Below are positions 34,780 through 43,277 of a DNA stretch of 64,000 bases, in pieces (the stretch's first letter is position 1; each line of letters starts with the position of its first letter). This DNA comes from Kribbella jejuensis (GTDB taxonomy: Bacteria; Actinomycetota; Actinomycetes; Propionibacteriales; Kribbellaceae). Below the pieces are notes generated by a model that worked only from the letters and a program-made list of their open reading frames with translations, did no database searches and was not told the DNA's origin. Position numbers and translations under genes: made by a program. The DNA lies in the NCBI RefSeq assembly GCF_006715085.1, contig NZ_VFMM01000001.1, positions 1,736,001 through 1,800,000 of the forward strand, in the 5' to 3' direction.

Positions 34780-35601
34780 ATGACGAACGTGCTTCGGTAT
34801 GCGGCTTTTACGTCGGACCCGGCTGGAGGGAATCCGGCTGGGGTGGTGCTGGACGCGGATGGGCTTGATGACGAGGCCATGCAGGCTGTCGCGGCTGAGG
34901 TCGGGTATTCCGAGACGGCGTTTCTGACCAAGGCGACCGACGTACAGCCCGTGCGGTACTTCTCGCCCAAGGCGGAGGTGCCGTTCTGTGGGCATGCGAC
35001 GGTAGCAACTGCGGTGGCGCTTGCTGAGCGCAACGGTCCGGGTGAGATCGTGTTCTCCACCCAGGCCGGGCTGGTTCCGGTCACCGTGGATGCGGACCTG
35101 CGGGCGACGCTCACCAGTGTCGAGCCGGCCGTCGAGGACGCCGGCGACATCGGGCACGTGCTCGAGATGCTGCATTGGTCGCCCGAGGACCTGAACCCGG
35201 ACCTTCCGCCACGGATCGCGTACGCCGGTGCGCGGCATCTCGTGCTGAGTACCAAGACCCGGCAGCGCCTGGCCGAGCTGGACTACGACTTCGACGGACT
35301 GCTCACGTACATGCTCGAGCTGGACCTGACCACGCTGCAGCTCGTTTGGCAGGAGTCGCCGACGGTGTTCCACGTCCGCGACCCGTTCCCGGTCGGTGGT
35401 GTGGTCGAGGACCCGGCGACCGGTGCGGCAGCGGCCGCGTTCGGGGCGTACCTGCGTGAGCTCAACCGAGCGCAGCCGTCAATCACCCTGCACCAGGGCG
35501 ACGACCTCGGCCGGCCGAGCCTGATCACGGTCGAACTGTCCCCCGACGACAACCGCGTCCGCGTCAGCGGCAACGCCGTACCGATCACGGCACCCGCGTG
35601 A
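34780..35601 (+). CDS. PhzF family isomerase-like protein
   Basis: A 273-residue PhzF/DapF-fold protein: YAAFTSDPAGGNPAGVVLDADGL at the N-terminus, ETAFL with the catalytic-type glutamate, RYFSPKAEVPFCGHATVATAVAL, and VEDPATGAAAAAFGAYL in the second lobe. PhzF proper acts in phenazine synthesis, but most homologues are of unknown function and no other phenazine genes are present. It ends 17 bases inside the convergent lipoate ligase gene. Confidence 0.88.
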   Translation: MTNVLRYAAFTSDPAGGNPAGVVLDADGLDDEAMQAVAAEVGYSETAFLTKATDVQPVRYFSPKAEVPFCGHATVATAVALAERNGPGEIVFSTQAGLVPVTVDADLRATLTSVEPAVEDAGDIGHVLEMLHWSPEDLNPDLPPRIAYAGARHLVLSTKTRQRLAELDYDFDGLLTYMLELDLTTLQLVWQESPTVFHVRDPFPVGGVVEDPATGAAAAAFGAYLRELNRAQPSITLHQGDDLGRPSLITVELSPDDNRVRVSGNAVPITAPA

Positions 35602-36640
35602 GCCACTCCTCGGTCCCGAACTTCGCCGCCACCCGTTCCTCGGCCTGTGCGACGGTGTCCGCGGAGATCGTGCCGTCGGCGAGCCCGTAGCGGTTCCGGA
35701 ACGTGCCGACCATCCGCTCGATCACGTCCGCCCGGTCGAGGCCGGTCTGGCTGCGCAGCGGGTCGACGCGCTTGTTCGCGCTCGTGGTGCCCTTGTCGGA
35801 CAGCTTCTCGCGACCGATCCGCAGTACCTCGAGCATCTTCGAGGCGTCCATGTCGTAGGCCATCGTGACGTGATGCAGGACCGCGCCGCCGGCGAACCGC
35901 TTCTGCGCGGCGCCGGCGATCTTGCCCGCCGGCGAGGTGATGTCGTTGATCGGCTGGTACGTCGCCGCGATCCCGAGCTCGTTGAGCGCACCTATGACCC
36001 AGTCGTCGAGGAACGCGTACGACTCGACGAACGACAGCCCGGAGACCAGCGACTCAGGAGCGTACAGCGAGTACGTGATCGTGTTGCCGGGCTCGACGAA
36101 CATCGCGCCGCCGCCGCTGATCCGCCGTACGACGGTGACGTCGTGACGGGCCGCGCCGTCCAGGTCGACCTCGTTGCGCAGCGACTGGAAGCTGCCGATG
36201 ATGACCGCGTTCGACGCCCACTCCCAGACCCGCAGCGTCGGCGGGCGGACGCCCGAACCCACCTCTTCGGTCAGTACTTCGTCGAGCGCCATCTGCAGCG
36301 CCGGCTCGCGCGGTACGTCGTGGACGAACTGCCACTCGTGGTCGTGCCAACCGGTCGCCCCGGTCAGCGCACGCCGTACCGCGACCGCGACCGCCTCGGG
36401 TGAGAACCCGAGCATCTCGACGCCGTCGCCGAGCGCCCCGCGCACCCGGGCCGCGATCTGCGCCGCCGCGGTGTCCACCTGGATCCCCGCCAAGGCGCCG
36501 TTGATCCGCTCCAAGGCGTCGTCCGGCTCGAGGAAGAAGTCCCCGGAGAGCTGCGCCGACCGCACCCGGTCGTCCACGACGTCCAGATCAGCAACGACGA
36601 GCTTGCCGCCGGGAACCTTGTACTCACCATGCATATCCAT
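35585..36640 (-). CDS. lplA: Lipoate-protein ligase family protein
   Basis: A 351-residue lipoate-protein ligase. It is unusual in carrying an N-terminal domain similar to the LplA accessory part (HGEYKVPGGKLVVADLDVVDDRVRSAQLSGDFFLEPDDALERI) before the catalytic domain: LRVWEWASNAVIIGSFQSLRNEVD, VVRRISGGGAMFVEPGNTITYSL and ITSPAGKIAGAAQKRFAGGAVLHHVTMAYDMD, with the RRxSGGGA motif and the catalytic lysine in GKIAGAAQ. It attaches scavenged lipoate (or a related acyl group) to E2 or GcvH proteins. The start is ATG 36640 or 36634. Confidence 0.87.
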   Translation of the reverse strand: MDMHGEYKVPGGKLVVADLDVVDDRVRSAQLSGDFFLEPDDALERINGALAGIQVDTAAAQIAARVRGALGDGVEMLGFSPEAVAVAVRRALTGATGWHDHEWQFVHDVPREPALQMALDEVLTEEVGSGVRPPTLRVWEWASNAVIIGSFQSLRNEVDLDGAARHDVTVVRRISGGGAMFVEPGNTITYSLYAPESLVSGLSFVESYAFLDDWVIGALNELGIAATYQPINDITSPAGKIAGAAQKRFAGGAVLHHVTMAYDMDASKMLEVLRIGREKLSDKGTTSANKRVDPLRSQTGLDRADVIERMVGTFRNRYGLADGTISADTVAQAEERVAAKFGTEEWLTRVP

Positions 36641-36689
36641 CAACAACTTGCCATAGCCAACGGTTGTTCCCCGTCGCATACTCCGTGCC

Positions 36690-37322
36690 ATGGCGGACAT
36701 GAGCATGAACCGGGCGATCCACGCCGCCGTCCGGCGGGATCTGGGTCGCTTCCTGAACGCACTCGACCGGTTCCCGGACGGGGACCGGCAACGCGCCGCG
36801 CAGCTCGCGACGGCCTGGCAGAACTTCGACGACCAGCTCACCCGGCACCACCAGGACGAGCACCGGATCGCCTGGCCCGCGCTGCGGAAGGTCGGCGTCG
36901 GCCAGGACGTACTCGCGCAGCTCGATGCCGAGCACGACACGATGGCGACGGTGTTGAGCACCACCCGTACGGCGATGGGCACCCTGAGGAACTCAGCTAG
37001 TGCGGCGGATGCGACAGCCGCGCGTACCGCGATGGCGGAGCTGCAGCGGGTCACCATCGAGCACTTCGAGCATGAGGAGGAGGAGATCGAGCCGGTCTAC
37101 CTCATGAACGAGGGGACGCCGGAAATGAAGGCGATGGGCCGCGAGTTCGCCAAGGTCAGCCCGAGCCAGGGCGGCACCTTCTTCGCCTGGGCCCTCGACG
37201 GCGCGACCCCGGCCGAATCGAGCGCGATCACCCGTACGATCCCGAAGCCGGTCCTGACCGTCATCCTCGGACTGTTCGGCCGGAACTACCGCAAGTCGGT
37301 CGCCCCGGTGTGGCGGAGCTGA
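36690..37322 (+). CDS. Hemerythrin HHE-domain protein
   Basis: A 210-residue hemerythrin-like four-helix protein. Candidate iron ligands are HHQDEH, AEHDTM and IEHFEHEEEEI. The second half (GGTFFAWALDGATPAESSAITRTIPKPVLTVILGLFGRNYRK) is a common actinobacterial extension. Such proteins may sense or buffer oxygen or nitric oxide. ATG at 36690 has CATACT (36677-36682) 7 bases upstream, consistent with a leaderless message. The stop abuts the convergent adenylate kinase gene. Confidence 0.85.
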   Translation: MADMSMNRAIHAAVRRDLGRFLNALDRFPDGDRQRAAQLATAWQNFDDQLTRHHQDEHRIAWPALRKVGVGQDVLAQLDAEHDTMATVLSTTRTAMGTLRNSASAADATAARTAMAELQRVTIEHFEHEEEEIEPVYLMNEGTPEMKAMGREFAKVSPSQGGTFFAWALDGATPAESSAITRTIPKPVLTVILGLFGRNYRKSVAPVWRS

Positions 37323-37904
37323 TCAGGCGGCGAGCTTCAGCTGTACGGCGACTCGCTGGACGTGGGTGCGCACCGTCTCGATGCCCGGTGACGCGTCGAC
37401 CTCGTGGTGGATGCCGCGGTCGAGATAGAAGTCGATCAGCGGCGCGGTCTGCTCGTGGTAGACCTCGAAGCGGCGGCGGATGACCTCTTCGGTGTCGTCG
37501 CTGCGGTGCTCGATCTCGGCCCGCTTGAGGAGCCGGACGACCAGGGCGTCGACCGGCACCTGCAGCACGACGGCCGCGTCCAGCGAGCGGCCCTGTCCGT
37601 CGAGGATCTCGTCCAGGACGCCGGCCTGGTCGAGGGTCCGCGGGTACCCGTCCAGGACGAACCCCGGACGGGCGTCGGGGGCCGCGAGCCGGTCGCGGAC
37701 CATGTCGTTGGTGACCTCGTCGGGGACGTACTCCCCGGCGTCGAGGTACCGCTGCGCGGTCCGGCCGAGCTCGGTCCCTTCCGCAATGTTCCGGCGAAAA
37801 AGATCGCCGGTGGAGATCACCGGTACGCCGAGATGTCCGGCCAGCAGGCCCGCGTGCGTTCCCTTACCCGCTCCGGGCGGCCCCATCAGCAAGACAGTCG
37901 TCAC
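37323..37904 (-). CDS. Adenylate kinase, short-lid type
   Basis: A 193-residue adenylate kinase interconverting ATP plus AMP and 2 ADP. The P-loop is LLMGPPGAGKGTHAGLLA, the AMP site VISTGDLFRRNIAEGTELG, then DGYPRTLDQA and a short lid (LLKRAEIEHRSDDTEEVIRRRFEVYHEQTAPLIDFY) without zinc cysteines. The usual actinobacterial adk is in the ribosomal protein operon; this gene has no such neighbours and is probably a second copy. Confidence 0.92.
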   Translation of the reverse strand: MTTVLLMGPPGAGKGTHAGLLAGHLGVPVISTGDLFRRNIAEGTELGRTAQRYLDAGEYVPDEVTNDMVRDRLAAPDARPGFVLDGYPRTLDQAGVLDEILDGQGRSLDAAVVLQVPVDALVVRLLKRAEIEHRSDDTEEVIRRRFEVYHEQTAPLIDFYLDRGIHHEVDASPGIETVRTHVQRVAVQLKLAA

Positions 37905-38028
37905 GGCGTACTCCTGACACTCGGTAAGTCCCCAAGATTATGGGACCTGCCACCCGTTGCGATACGGCGTAGATCACTTCGGGACCCAGGCCTCAGTCAC
38001 ATCCGCGCGGAACTGTCCGCGATCGCGG

Positions 38029-38406
38029 TCAGAATTCCATCTCCGGACGGAGCTCGACGACGTCGCCCGGGCCGGCGAACTTGGCCGCCAGCTCCTCCGC
38101 GCGAGCCTGGGTCGCGCAGTTCAGCACGAAGAACCCGGCGAGCTGCTCCTTCGACTCGGCGTACGGACCGTCCGTGCTGACCGGCTTCTTGCCCTCCCAG
38201 CGGTAGACCCGCGACGTCGACGGAGCGTCCAGCGCCAGGCCGCTGACCAGCTCGCCGGAGGCGGACAGCTCGGCGAGCAGCTCGTCGAACTCCTTGCCCA
38301 TCGCGGCCCGCTCGTCCGCCGGGATGGCCCGTCCGACCTCGGTGAAGTCGATCGTCGGGTGCCCCCACGGCTGCGGGTTGGAGTGGATCAGGACCACGTA
38401 CTTCAT
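38029..38406 (-). CDS. YCII-family protein (DGPF domain)
   Basis: A 125-residue YCII-related protein: MKYVVLIHSNPQPWGHP, then SGELVSGLALDAPSTSRVYRWEGKKPVSTDGPYAESKEQLAGFFVLNC with the DGPYAESKE signature. Such proteins often sit next to ECF sigma factors or SDRs; function is undefined. The start is ATG at 38406 with a strong AGGAGG. It faces away from the SDR at 38562. Confidence 0.88.
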   Translation of the reverse strand: MKYVVLIHSNPQPWGHPTIDFTEVGRAIPADERAAMGKEFDELLAELSASGELVSGLALDAPSTSRVYRWEGKKPVSTDGPYAESKEQLAGFFVLNCATQARAEELAAKFAGPGDVVELRPEMEF

Positions 38407-38476
38407 CTCAGAACCTCCTGTGTTGTGCCGATTCACCCCGGACGTCGGAGGCGGTCACGGACGCTCGACATTTTTC

Positions 38477-38491
38477 CTGGATGTATTCCAG
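38477..38491. promoter_or_regulatory. Inverted repeat between the divergent YCII and SDR genes
   Basis: CTGGA-TGTAT-TCCAG is a perfect 5-bp inverted repeat with a 5-base spacer, a candidate operator in the 155-bp divergent gap. No regulator gene is adjacent. Confidence 0.4.
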
Positions 38492-38561
38492 CTCACATTC
38501 GGTCACACTCGCCCCGGCACGCTCCGTCAGCGCTACAGAACCCAAGAACGGAGCGATTCTC

Positions 38562-39311
38562 ATGATTCTGGTGACAGGCGGTACAGGAACGATCGGCCGT
38601 GAGGTACTCCCGCTGCTGCAGGCGGCCGGCGCGAAGGTCCGAGTACTGAGCCGGCACGCGGGCGACCGCGGCGACGGGGTCGAGTACCTGGCGGTAGACC
38701 TGCTGACCGGCGACGGGCTGGACGCGGCAGTCGACGGCGTCGACGTGATCCTGCACCTGGCCGGCGGACCGAAGGGCGACGACGTCGGCACCCGCAACCT
38801 GGTCGCCGCGGCCGAGCGGGCGAACGTCGGGCACCTCGTCCACATCTCGGTGACCGCGGTCGACGAGCTGCCGCTGACCTACTTCAAGTCGAAGCTCGGC
38901 GCCGAGCAGGCGGTCGTCGGCTCGAAGATTCCGTCGACCGTACTGCGGGTCGCCCAGCTGAACGAGTTCGCCTGGAACACCGTACGGGTGATGGCGAAGC
39001 TGCCGGTGCTGCCGGTGCCGGGCGGGATCCGGTTCCAGCCGGTCGACCGCCGGGACGTGGCCGCACGGCTCGCGGAACTCGCGCTCGGTGAGCCGCAGGG
39101 CCTGGTCCCCGACCTGGTCGGGCCGCAGGTGTACACGCTGGGCGAGCTTGCCCGCGACTACTTGCAGGCGACCGGGAAGCACCGGCTGTCGCTGCCGATC
39201 CGGGTGCCCGGCAAGGCGGGCAAGGTGTACCGGGCGGGCGGGAACCTGACCCTGTCCGGCGCGACGGTTGGCACTCACACCTGGGACGAGTTCGTCGCCG
39301 CGCAGGTGTAG
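38562..39311 (+). CDS. NmrA/SDR-type NAD(P)-binding protein
   Basis: A 249-residue atypical SDR: MILVTGGTGTIGREVLPLLQAAGAKVRVLSRH is the nucleotide motif, followed by VDVILHLAGGPKGDDVGTRNLVAAAERANVGHLVHISVTAVDELPLTYFKSKLGAEQAV with a YxxxK-like YFKSK. The start is ATG at 38562 with GGAG upstream. Its 3' end overlaps the convergent DUF3800-like gene by 37 bases. Substrate unknown. Confidence 0.86.
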   Translation: MILVTGGTGTIGREVLPLLQAAGAKVRVLSRHAGDRGDGVEYLAVDLLTGDGLDAAVDGVDVILHLAGGPKGDDVGTRNLVAAAERANVGHLVHISVTAVDELPLTYFKSKLGAEQAVVGSKIPSTVLRVAQLNEFAWNTVRVMAKLPVLPVPGGIRFQPVDRRDVAARLAELALGEPQGLVPDLVGPQVYTLGELARDYLQATGKHRLSLPIRVPGKAGKVYRAGGNLTLSGATVGTHTWDEFVAAQV

Positions 39312-40141
39312 GGCTCGAGCAGTACGTCGAGGTCCGGCGTACGGCGGCGTGCGATCCCGGCCAGGAAGTCGGCGACCTGGACCCGCGGATCGTCCCGCGA
39401 GTCGACCTGCACGAACGACCGCAGCGGCGGCGGATGCACTCGCGCCGCGAGGAAGGCACCGAGGCGGGCGACCCGGCCAGGTGTCAGCGCACTCTGCTCG
39501 TCGTGCACCACGGCGAGCGAACGACCGCCGGCGCTCCAGTGCAGCACCGTGGCGGCGAGCGCCGGTACCAGCGGTTCCAGCGGCGGCGGGAGCTCCGGAT
39601 CCTCGTCGATCAGTCGCTGCATCACCAGTTCGACCCGGGCGCGGGTCAGCGCTCGCAGCGCCGGTACGTCGGTCGGCATCGTCGCGAAGAACCGGTCCAC
39701 GGCCGCGTGATCCATCAGCCGCACCCGCTTCGTCCGGGTGAGGTCCACGAACGCCGCGAGGAAGGCGGTCCGGTGCCGCAGCAGGTCGACGACCCCGGAG
39801 TGATCGGTCCCGAAACTGGTACCCCAGCCGTACGACGGCTCCTCGGTGAACAGCTCGAGCACGCGCGCGGCGACGTACGCGGTCTTGTCGATGAGGTGCA
39901 CGTGAGCGTGCCCGCGGAGCTCTTCGAGCAACCATTCCAGCGCGGGCCGCTGCTCGGGACGGAGCAGCTGGTTGGACTTGTACTCCGAACGCCGCCGGTG
40001 CCCGAGTACGCCGATCAGCTCGGCGGCGGCCGGTACGTCGAGGTCGACACTGGCATGGGTGATGACCGGCGAGGCGGGATCGAGCAGGTTGGTTCCGGAA
40101 AACCCCGACTCGTCGCACGCGATCTCGACCGCAGCGGACAT
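39275..40141 (-). CDS. DUF3800-like protein
   Basis: A 288-residue protein beginning SAAVEIACDESGFSGTNLLD, where the DESG signature followed by a polar loop is that of DUF3800 (RNase H-like fold). SEYKSNQLLRPEQR, AHVHLIDKTAYVAARVLEL and the terminal DSRDDPRVQVADFLAGIARR are consistent with that group. The biochemical role of the family is not established. The start is ATG at 40141; the frame is open further upstream but not coding-like. Confidence 0.7.
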   Translation of the reverse strand: MSAAVEIACDESGFSGTNLLDPASPVITHASVDLDVPAAAELIGVLGHRRRSEYKSNQLLRPEQRPALEWLLEELRGHAHVHLIDKTAYVAARVLELFTEEPSYGWGTSFGTDHSGVVDLLRHRTAFLAAFVDLTRTKRVRLMDHAAVDRFFATMPTDVPALRALTRARVELVMQRLIDEDPELPPPLEPLVPALAATVLHWSAGGRSLAVVHDEQSALTPGRVARLGAFLAARVHPPPLRSFVQVDSRDDPRVQVADFLAGIARRRTPDLDVLLEPYTCAATNSSQV

Positions 40142-40223
40142 GCACCCATCATCGCGGCGCGGTCGGCGGATCGCGATGAGTTTTTCCGCGCTCACTCGTC
40201 TCAACGGGAAAGGAGGAACCACC

Positions 40224-40769
40224 ATGGCGAAAGTCCTGTACTCAGTCACACTGTCCATCGACGGCTTCATCTCCGGACCGAACGGCGACATGCAGTGGAT
40301 GCGCCCGTACCTCGGCCCGAACCCGGAGGTCGACGAACTGGTCCCGCGGATCGGCGCGCTCCTGGTCGGCCGCCGCACCCACGACGGCGACGACCCACAC
40401 AAGGGCGACCCGAACGAGGGCCAGGCGTTCGGCGGCGGCTACGACGGCCCGGAGTACGTCGTCACCCACCACCCACCGGCCGATCCCCGCCCCGGCGTCA
40501 CGTACGTCGACGACTTCACCAAGGCCCTGGCCGCGGCGAAACAGGCAGCCGGCGACAAGTACGTCAACGTGATGGGCGCGAGCATCGCCAAACAGTGCAT
40601 CGAGGCCGGCGAACTGGACGAGGTCCTGGTCCTGTACGCCCCGGTCATGCTCGGCGACGGCACCCGCCTCTTCGCCCACCCCGGCGGCCGCACCGTCCGC
40701 CTCCAACGCCGAAGCGTCACCCCGACTTCGCTGGCAACCAGCCTCTGGTTCGACGTCATCAAGAACTAA
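40224..40769 (+). CDS. Dihydrofolate reductase family protein (RibD C-terminal type)
   Basis: A 181-residue protein of the RibD-C/DHFR-like family: MAKVLYSVTLSIDGFISGPNGDMQWM, then LLVGRRTHDGDD, VTHHPPADPRPGVTYVDDF and VNVMGASIAKQCIEAGELDEVLVLYAPVMLGDGTRLF. These are reductases of unknown substrate, distinct from the folate enzyme. The start is ATG at 40224 behind a strong AGGAGG. Confidence 0.88.
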   Translation: MAKVLYSVTLSIDGFISGPNGDMQWMRPYLGPNPEVDELVPRIGALLVGRRTHDGDDPHKGDPNEGQAFGGGYDGPEYVVTHHPPADPRPGVTYVDDFTKALAAAKQAAGDKYVNVMGASIAKQCIEAGELDEVLVLYAPVMLGDGTRLFAHPGGRTVRLQRRSVTPTSLATSLWFDVIKN

Positions 40770-40780
40770 CAGGTGCTGAT

Positions 40781-40920
40781 CCGGGGTTGGACGTTCGAAA
40801 GCCGACTGCGCCGAGCCCGCGCGGCCCTGCCCGCGGCTCGGACGTCGCCGTGCCACACTCCGCTCCCACCCACCCCACTGTCCCCCGTGCCGAGGCCGAC
40901 CACTACACCCGAACTGGATC
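40781..40920 (+). repeat. Dispersed repeat, copy A (left boundary of the island)
   Basis: A GC-rich segment (CCGGGGTTG, CTGCGCCGAGCCCGCGCGG, GTGCCACACTCCGCTCCCAC) that recurs in inverted orientation at 46331-46458 and, in part, at 46512-46590. The copies are diverged but align over more than 120 bp. They do not appear to code for protein. Confidence 0.65.
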
Positions 40921-41371
40921 TCCCGCGAGGCCACCGGAATGCAGGCCACGCAGGTGACCTGTCGCTTGCCTCGCCTGTCACCGCCCGGTCTAACTGCCGA
41001 TCACCAGGAGGCCAGATGTTCTGTAAGGGGTAACGAGATCGTCTGGACGCTGGCTGGGCATCGTTGGTGAGTTCGGACACCGTTCATGACGAGTTCCGAA
41101 ACCGCCGGGACTGCTTCAGAGGACGTTTTGATGATGAGTTCTCACGCTTACCTGAGCGGCGGCAAGAACCCTACCGGTGCTTCAGTTGGTCTCGGGACCA
41201 CGAACTGAGTTACAAACACCGAGACGACAGTTTCCCATCGATGGGAGGTAGCCTGTAACCCACGGAACCTTAACGGCGCGGTATTGCAACTTGACCGATA
41301 TTTGCCGCATTAGTTATGGGGACATTTGGGTGGTAATTTAGCCCTACCTGCGTTCTGCAGTGGAACCGGAG
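40921..41371. other. Non-coding, lower-GC left end of the island
   Basis: No convincing gene. The GC content drops visibly from about 41030. A 64-codon frame at 41064-41258 has no recognisable features. CCCATCGATGGG (41234-41245) is a perfect 12-bp palindrome. The stretch ends in the 3' region of the leftward HD gene. Confidence 0.5.
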
Positions 41372-41914
41372 TCACGCTCTGAGCAAATCCTCTATACGTT
41401 GCACTGTCGCTCTCAACATCGGTGATGAGCATCGAACGGAACGGCTCACAACGTGCTCTGCTCCGTATCGACCAAGGATCTCCGCCAACCTCTCGTCAAC
41501 ACCAACGGCGCAACCGTCCACATCAGTCGTCATGTCTGAATATGTCAGGGCATCGAGCGACAATTGAGTCGGGACCGGGAACTCGACGCGGACTGGTGGC
41601 AGGCCTCTCAACTCTGCCTCAACTTCTGCGCCCGTATGATTCGCGACAAGGTTGCAAATCGCCGTATCGCAGGCAAGGGTGTCCCGCAGGTACCGCGCAC
41701 CGTCGATCGGATGGAACCCGGTCAACGCCAACTCCGGCGAGTAACCGATGTCGTGCAGCCAGGCCGCCACCTCGACAAGTTCGGCGTCCGCGCCCAGAAT
41801 CGGGGCCAGTCGCCTAGCCGTCTTGGCGACCCCGATCGTATGCGACCAACGCTTAGGCAGCGGTATCGCAAGCAGTCCTTCTGCAATCGAACTAGCGTGG
41901 TCGGCGGACAGCAC
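41372..41914 (-). CDS. HD-domain phosphohydrolase-like protein
   Basis: A 180-residue HD-domain protein: RWSHTIGVAKTARRLAPILG supplies the first metal histidine, AAWLHDIGYSP the HD pair and LVANHTGAEVEAELRG a further histidine. Such proteins hydrolyse phosphate esters or nucleotides. The start is GTG at 41914, 12 bases after the Nudix gene; it is the last gene of a three-gene operon of visibly lower GC than the chromosome around it. Confidence 0.85.
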   Translation of the reverse strand: MLSADHASSIAEGLLAIPLPKRWSHTIGVAKTARRLAPILGADAELVEVAAWLHDIGYSPELALTGFHPIDGARYLRDTLACDTAICNLVANHTGAEVEAELRGLPPVRVEFPVPTQLSLDALTYSDMTTDVDGCAVGVDERLAEILGRYGAEHVVSRSVRCSSPMLRATVQRIEDLLRA

Positions 41915-41926
41915 AGAACTTGCCTC

Positions 41927-42394
41927 TCAATCGACGTGGGATCTAACTCCAGAAAGATACGCATCGATCTGACGGGTCATCGAGGGATGTATGTCGAGCG
42001 TGCCCAGCTCACTGAAGTCGAACCAAGCAACTTCACTTGCCTCATCATTGATTGTCGGCTCACCGCTCACAGGCCGTCCGATGAGCGTGATCTCGAACTC
42101 TTGCCGGGTTTCGCCGTCCGAGTACTGCACGATGTGAGCGGGGTCAGAGTAGATTCCCAGCAGCTCGGTGATCTCCGCCGTAATCCCGGTCTCCTCCTTG
42201 CACTCGCGCACTGCACATTCGCTCGGCGTCTCACCGAAATCCTGTGCACCACCTGGGAGCGCCCACTGACCGGTATCGCGCCGCCTTTGAAGCAACAGCT
42301 GTCCTGCATCATTCACCACCAGCATGTTGCACGCCGGAACGAGTGAGTTCGGCGCAGGCGCGTCCGGGTCACCATAGTATTCGGTGCGACTCAT
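41927..42394 (-). CDS. Nudix hydrolase
   Basis: A 155-residue Nudix protein. The Nudix box is complete: GAQDFGETPSECAVRECKEETGI fits GX5EX7REUXEEXGU. It starts MSRTEYYGDPDAPAPNSLVPACNMLVV. Likely a nucleoside diphosphate-linked substrate, unspecified. Its ATG overlaps the stop of the XRE-DUF5919 gene (ATGA). Confidence 0.92.
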   Translation of the reverse strand: MSRTEYYGDPDAPAPNSLVPACNMLVVNDAGQLLLQRRRDTGQWALPGGAQDFGETPSECAVRECKEETGITAEITELLGIYSDPAHIVQYSDGETRQEFEITLIGRPVSGEPTINDEASEVAWFDFSELGTLDIHPSMTRQIDAYLSGVRSHVD

Positions 42395-43155
42395 TCATTG
42401 CCTCCAGCGGAGTCCTGCCAAGCTGTGGCTGACTTCCAAACGGCTTCGAAGCTTTCACGGTAGTGATCAAAGAATCCAGTAACAATATCGATACGGCGAA
42501 AATGTAGCAGCGGATTCGCGCTGGCGGGTTGGCCCCACGCATGCGGGTTTGCCAGCAGGTTGTCATCAAATCTGAAGATAGAGTTGTACAGCGTGGTCGC
42601 ATGGAGCCGTATCTCGCAGTTGTCTTCGGCGAGCAGCGGTTTGAAGTACGTACGTGCGGCACGGATCTTCGCAGACAGGGTACCTTCTAAACCCTCTTCC
42701 CGATCTCGGAGCGCAACTGCGTCACAGTCGGGATCACCAAAACAAATTCTGACCTCCACGCCCGCACTCGCGCGCGCCGCGAGCGTTCTGCTGATGCTCG
42801 GAATTTGCGACAAGAACGTTCCCGAGTAGATCAGGACATCAATTGCTTGCTCGGACTCATCGATCAACTGTTGCCACGTTTCCCGAGACACTGAGGACCG
42901 ATTGGGGTAGAGGCGAACAAGCTCCGAACTGGACTCCGACTTGCGCCGATGCAATTTCTGTTGTGCAACCGCCGGCCAGAGATACACCTCATCCGCCTCA
43001 AGGAACTCGGCGGCCGCCCATCGGTACCTGCGGTGAGGCATCCGGTTCTTCGACAGCCAGCGCTCCACAGTCTTCGGGTCAACCGAGCACACCTGAGCAA
43101 GGGCATCGACGGTCACGCCACGCTGAAGCATCACCGACCGTAGGCGTTCGTTCAT
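42391..43155 (-). CDS. XRE helix-turn-helix protein with DUF5919 (phospholipase D-like) domain
   Basis: A 254-residue protein: N-terminal helix-turn-helix MNERLRSVMLQRGVTVDALAQVCSVDPKTVERWLSKNRMPHRR, then a DUF5919-type domain (AIDVLIYSGTFLSQIP, GVEVRICFGDPDCDAV, EIRLHATTLYNSIFRFDDNLLANPHAWG, NPLLHFRRI, GFFDHYRESFEAVW). The C-terminal half recalls a single phospholipase D-like module. ATG 43155 matches the usual MNERL start; ATG 43167 is possible. First gene of the leftward operon with Nudix and HD genes, a cluster that seems to travel on actinobacterial islands. Confidence 0.82.
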   Translation of the reverse strand: MNERLRSVMLQRGVTVDALAQVCSVDPKTVERWLSKNRMPHRRYRWAAAEFLEADEVYLWPAVAQQKLHRRKSESSSELVRLYPNRSSVSRETWQQLIDESEQAIDVLIYSGTFLSQIPSISRTLAARASAGVEVRICFGDPDCDAVALRDREEGLEGTLSAKIRAARTYFKPLLAEDNCEIRLHATTLYNSIFRFDDNLLANPHAWGQPASANPLLHFRRIDIVTGFFDHYRESFEAVWKSATAWQDSAGGNE

Positions 43156-43277
43156 TCTATGCATCATTCAGGACAGCTACGGACTTTTCAAGACAGCCTG
43201 AGACGTCTCGGGAACATCTCGGCCTGTCAGACCGGCAGGGGTGCACGGTGGGCCTACTGCGACGTAAGGTCGAACCT

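Noticed and set aside
34780..35601. Phenazine biosynthesis locus
   Set aside because: Only a PhzF-like protein is present; PhzF homologues are widespread with other or unknown roles.
40773..41033. 86-codon frame across dispersed repeat copy A
   Set aside because: The sequence is shared with non-coding copies at 46.3-46.6 kb in other frames, so the frame is not conserved.
41064..41258. 64-codon frame in the left part of the island
   Set aside because: No ribosome binding site, no recognisable motif, and composition does not look coding.
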